Made by a program: the position numbers and the translations under genes
The notes under the pieces: generated by a model
Databases searched by the model: none
Told to the model about the DNA's origin: nothing
The model's input: only the letters and a program-made list of their open reading frames with translations
Shown: one piece after another, positions 6,805-8,838 of the stretch
Numbering within the stretch: position 1 is the stretch's first letter
Layout of the letters: every line of letters begins with the position of its first letter
Origin: Deltaproteobacteria bacterium UBA2385
GTDB lineage: Bacteria > Myxococcota_A > UBA796 > UBA2385
DNA: 8,838 nucleotides
Reading direction: 5' to 3'
Assembly: GCA_002343455.1 (NCBI GenBank)
Contig: DDSR01000478.1
Span: 1 to 8,838, forward strand

Positions 6805-8289
6805 ATGCTGCTCGCCGGCCCCCTCACCCTCAGCCTCCTGCTGTCTTGCTCCGCGGACCGGCCGGCTCCGGCGCCAACGCTCAGCCCGGCGCTGCAGAGG
6901 GCGCTGGCCTGGCCGCTCCCCCCAGCGCAGGGCGGGCTCCCTCTCTGGCAGGGCGAGGCCGTGCGCGTCGAGGGCATCGAGGCCCGGCCGCTCCTGCTCG
7001 CCTTGGACAGCGCCGCCCGCCCCTCGCCGATCGCCATGATCCTGCTCGAGCCCGAGCGCGCCCTGGACGTCGGCGTCCTGGTCGCCCACGGCCACTTCGA
7101 GGGCGGCAAGAACGACCCCAACGCCTGGGAGGTGGCCTGGGGCCTGGCCCGCCGCGGCGCCCGCGTCGTCCTGGTGGACAGCCCCGGAGTGGAGGAGTGG
7201 GCCGCCGAGGCCTACGATGTCCACCTGGAGCGAGGCGCCCACAACCGGGTCTTCCTGGCCGCCGCGGGCACCAGCGCGATGGCCCTCCAGGTCGCCGCCC
7301 TTCGCCGGGGGCTGGACCTGCTCCAGGCCCGAGGCGCGCGCGAGCTCGGCGCCACCGGTGCCAGCGGCGGCGCGGTGGCGACCTTCTACCTCGGGCTGGT
7401 CGACGACCGGGTCGGCGCCCTGGCCCTGGCCAGCCCCCCTCCGATCCCCCGCGAGCCCGAGGCCGGCGGCTGCCCCTGCGATCAGCTCCCCGCGGTGCCC
7501 GGCCCCGATCCGAGCGTGCTCGCCGCGCTCACCCGCCCCACTCTCTGGATGAGCGAGCAGGCCGGGCCTCGCCCCGAGGGCCTGGGCCGCGCGGTCGAGC
7601 GGAAGGTGCTGGAGGGGGCGCACGCCTACACCCCCCCGATGCAGGCGCAGGCCTGGGCCTTCTTCGACCGGGAGCTCGGGCTGCGCCGGCCTTCGGCCGA
7701 GGGCGAGGCACCCCGCCTGGACCTGCACAGCGCGGGGCCCGAGGGCACCCCCGACGTCGCCAGCCTGCGGGCCCTGGCCCTCCCCGACCCGGGGCCCTGG
7801 TCGCCCCAGGTCGACGCCGACCGGCCCTTCCCCTACGAGCTCTCCTGCAGCGGAGAGGGGCCCACTGTGCTCGCCCTCGGCGCGTCCGCCCCGGACCTCG
7901 ACGCCCTCCAAGACGCAGGCCTGAGCCCCTGCGCGCTGGTGATCCCCGAAGACCCGCGGGCCCTCGCCCGGGCCATCGGTGCTGGCCGCCCGCCGGCCGA
8001 CGCGGTCCTGGGCGCCGTGCGCGCCGCCACGGAGCGCCGCCAGGTCCGCGGCCTGTTCGCCCGCCGAGGCTGGGCCCTGCTGGCCGCGCGGGCCGACCGA
8101 CCCTACGTCGTGGCCGACCCGCTGACCCAGCTCGGGCAGCTGGACACCCAGCTCGACCCCCCCTGGGTCCACGTCCCGGGAGCCTGGACCGGAGGGGCCC
8201 AGGCGGCCGTCGCGGGGGCCCGCTCCCACGGGCAGGACCTCCAAGCCCTCGCCCGCGAGCTGCGCCTCGCCACCGTCGAGGCCCCCTGA
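6805..8289 (+). CDS. Lipoprotein alpha/beta hydrolase, acetyl-xylan-esterase type
   Basis: Predicted secreted lipoprotein of 494 residues: hydrophobic N-terminus then lipobox LLSC with Cys15. The first domain (about 50-295) is an alpha/beta hydrolase: VLVAHGHFEGG (91-101) for the oxyanion region, GATGASGGA (182-190) as nucleophile elbow with Ser187, and GAHAYTPPMQAQAWAFFDREL (271-291) with catalytic His273, in the pattern of acetyl-xylan-esterase-like and related ester hydrolases. A GGCPC segment (221-225) follows the nucleophile domain. The remaining 200 residues look like a second, partial hydrolase-like lobe (WALLAARA ... VVADPL ... HVPGAWTGG) without a visible nucleophile serine; this assignment is tentative. 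The substrate is unknown; an ester of an envelope or extracellular glycan is plausible. ATG at 6805 is the first start after an in-frame TAG at 6793. The N-region has no Lys or Arg, which is unusual for a lipoprotein signal. The TGA overlaps the next gene's ATG by one base. Confidence 0.84.
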   Translation: MLLAGPLTLSLLLSCSADRPAPAPTLSPALQRALAWPLPPAQGGLPLWQGEAVRVEGIEARPLLLALDSAARPSPIAMILLEPERALDVGVLVAHGHFEGGKNDPNAWEVAWGLARRGARVVLVDSPGVEEWAAEAYDVHLERGAHNRVFLAAAGTSAMALQVAALRRGLDLLQARGARELGATGASGGAVATFYLGLVDDRVGALALASPPPIPREPEAGGCPCDQLPAVPGPDPSVLAALTRPTLWMSEQAGPRPEGLGRAVERKVLEGAHAYTPPMQAQAWAFFDRELGLRRPSAEGEAPRLDLHSAGPEGTPDVASLRALALPDPGPWSPQVDADRPFPYELSCSGEGPTVLALGASAPDLDALQDAGLSPCALVIPEDPRALARAIGAGRPPADAVLGAVRAATERRQVRGLFARRGWALLAARADRPYVVADPLTQLGQLDTQLDPPWVHVPGAWTGGAQAAVAGARSHGQDLQALARELRLATVEAP

Positions 8290-8838
8290 TGGGCGAGCGC
8301 CGGTCCCGAACGCACGAGCAGGGAGCCCTGCTCCTCGTGCTGCTGGTCCTGCCGGCCCTGCTGCTCTGGCCGCTGCCACTGGTCGCGCATCGGGAGCTCC
8401 TGACCGCCCCGGAGTACGAGGCGGCCAGCCACCTCTGGGGCCTGTGGGCCGCCTGGCAGGAGGCCAGCCCGGTGAGCATCTCCTCGACGCTCCTGGCCTG
8501 GCCCTCCGGCGTCGAGCTCGTGCTGGTCGACCCGATCCACCTGCCCGCATTCGGGCTCGGGCTGGCCCTCTCCGGGCCGACCCTGGGCTTCAACCTCGTG
8601 GTCCTGCAGGGGCTGCTGGTGGCCGGGATGGCGGGCGCGCTGCTGGCCCGCGAGAGCGGCGGAGCGCCCTGGCTGGGCGCGCTGGCCGCCATGGCGGTCC
8701 CCGGGCTGGTGGCCGCCTCGGGCGACGGGATCACCGAGGACCTCGCCGTCGGCTTCGTCGCCCTCTTCGCCGCCTTGCTGCTGCGCGCCCGCCGCCTGGA
8801 GGGCCCGGCACCGACCCTGCTGGCCGCGCTGGCCCTGG
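8289..8838 (+). CDS. Multi-spanning membrane protein, glycosyltransferase-like N-terminus (partial)
   Basis: Open frame of at least 183 codons running off the window end with no stop. It starts at ATG 8289-8291, which shares its A with the last base of the hydrolase TGA, and has GAGG at 8278-8281 seven bases upstream. The product begins MGERRSRTHEQG, then a first hydrophobic span (about 13-33), a hydrophilic extracytoplasmic-looking loop with ASHLWGLWAAWQEA and LLAWPSGVELVLVDPIHLP, then further hydrophobic segments from about residue 84 onward. An N-terminal span followed by an 'HLW-x-x-W ... P-x-G' loop is seen in bacterial GT-C-like membrane glycosyltransferases and YfhO-like proteins. The catalytic acidic residues cannot be confirmed with only the N-terminus. 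The one-base overlap implies cotranslation with the hydrolase. Confidence 0.72.
   Translation, partial: MGERRSRTHEQGALLLVLLVLPALLLWPLPLVAHRELLTAPEYEAASHLWGLWAAWQEASPVSISSTLLAWPSGVELVLVDPIHLPAFGLGLALSGPTLGFNLVVLQGLLVAGMAGALLARESGGAPWLGALAAMAVPGLVAASGDGITEDLAVGFVALFAALLLRARRLEGPAPTLLAALAL

Noticed and set aside
6733..8550. 605-codon minus-strand open frame opposite the hydrolase
   Set aside because: Gly/Arg/Ala low-complexity product crossing two plus-strand genes that have clear motifs; an antisense shadow.

Overview
This is a very G+C-rich, densely coded window holding nine protein genes and no recognisable RNA gene, insertion sequence or CRISPR array. Several features point to a member of the Myxococcota (former Deltaproteobacteria) or a close relative: a membrane-anchored Ser/Thr kinase with a long Pro/Ala linker and a C-terminal PEGA domain, lipoproteins with alanine- and proline-rich sequence, stand-alone cyclic-nucleotide-binding-domain proteins, GTG and TTG starts, and near-exclusive G or C at third codon positions. 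The taxonomic call is inference from style, not from a marker gene.

Layout: (1) 9-2761, plus strand: the kinase, then after 50 bases a UbiA-superfamily decaprenyl-phosphate phosphoribosyltransferase-like membrane enzyme. (2) 2795-4587, minus strand: a two-gene unit of a peroxiredoxin-fold protein lacking its catalytic cysteines, overlapped by 19 bases by a lipoprotein with a probable CBM9-like C-terminal domain. (3) 4715-5662, plus strand: a divergent PLP-dependent enzyme of the ACC deaminase/D-cysteine desulfhydrase family. Its last 10 bases overlap the convergent gene. (4) 5653-6707, minus strand: two short cyclic-nucleotide-binding-domain proteins joined by an ATGA overlap. (5) 6805-8838, plus strand: a lipoprotein alpha/beta hydrolase of acetyl-xylan-esterase type whose stop overlaps the start of a multi-spanning membrane protein that leaves the window. 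That last protein looks like the N-terminus of a membrane glycosyltransferase-type protein.

No single pathway joins all nine genes. Three possible local themes are signal input (kinase plus the cyclic-nucleotide-binding pair), envelope glycan or polyprenyl-phosphate sugar chemistry (phosphoribosyltransferase, membrane glycosyltransferase-like protein, esterase-like lipoprotein, CBM9-like lipoprotein), and repeated loss of textbook active-site residues (peroxiredoxin-like, PLP enzyme, second cNMP domain). The most interesting candidates for new biology are the cysteine-less peroxiredoxin/CBM9-lipoprotein pair and the paired cNMP-domain proteins. Three short direct-repeat clusters (12, 14 and 18 base units) lie in or beside genes. 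There is no gene-free stretch longer than about 130 bases.
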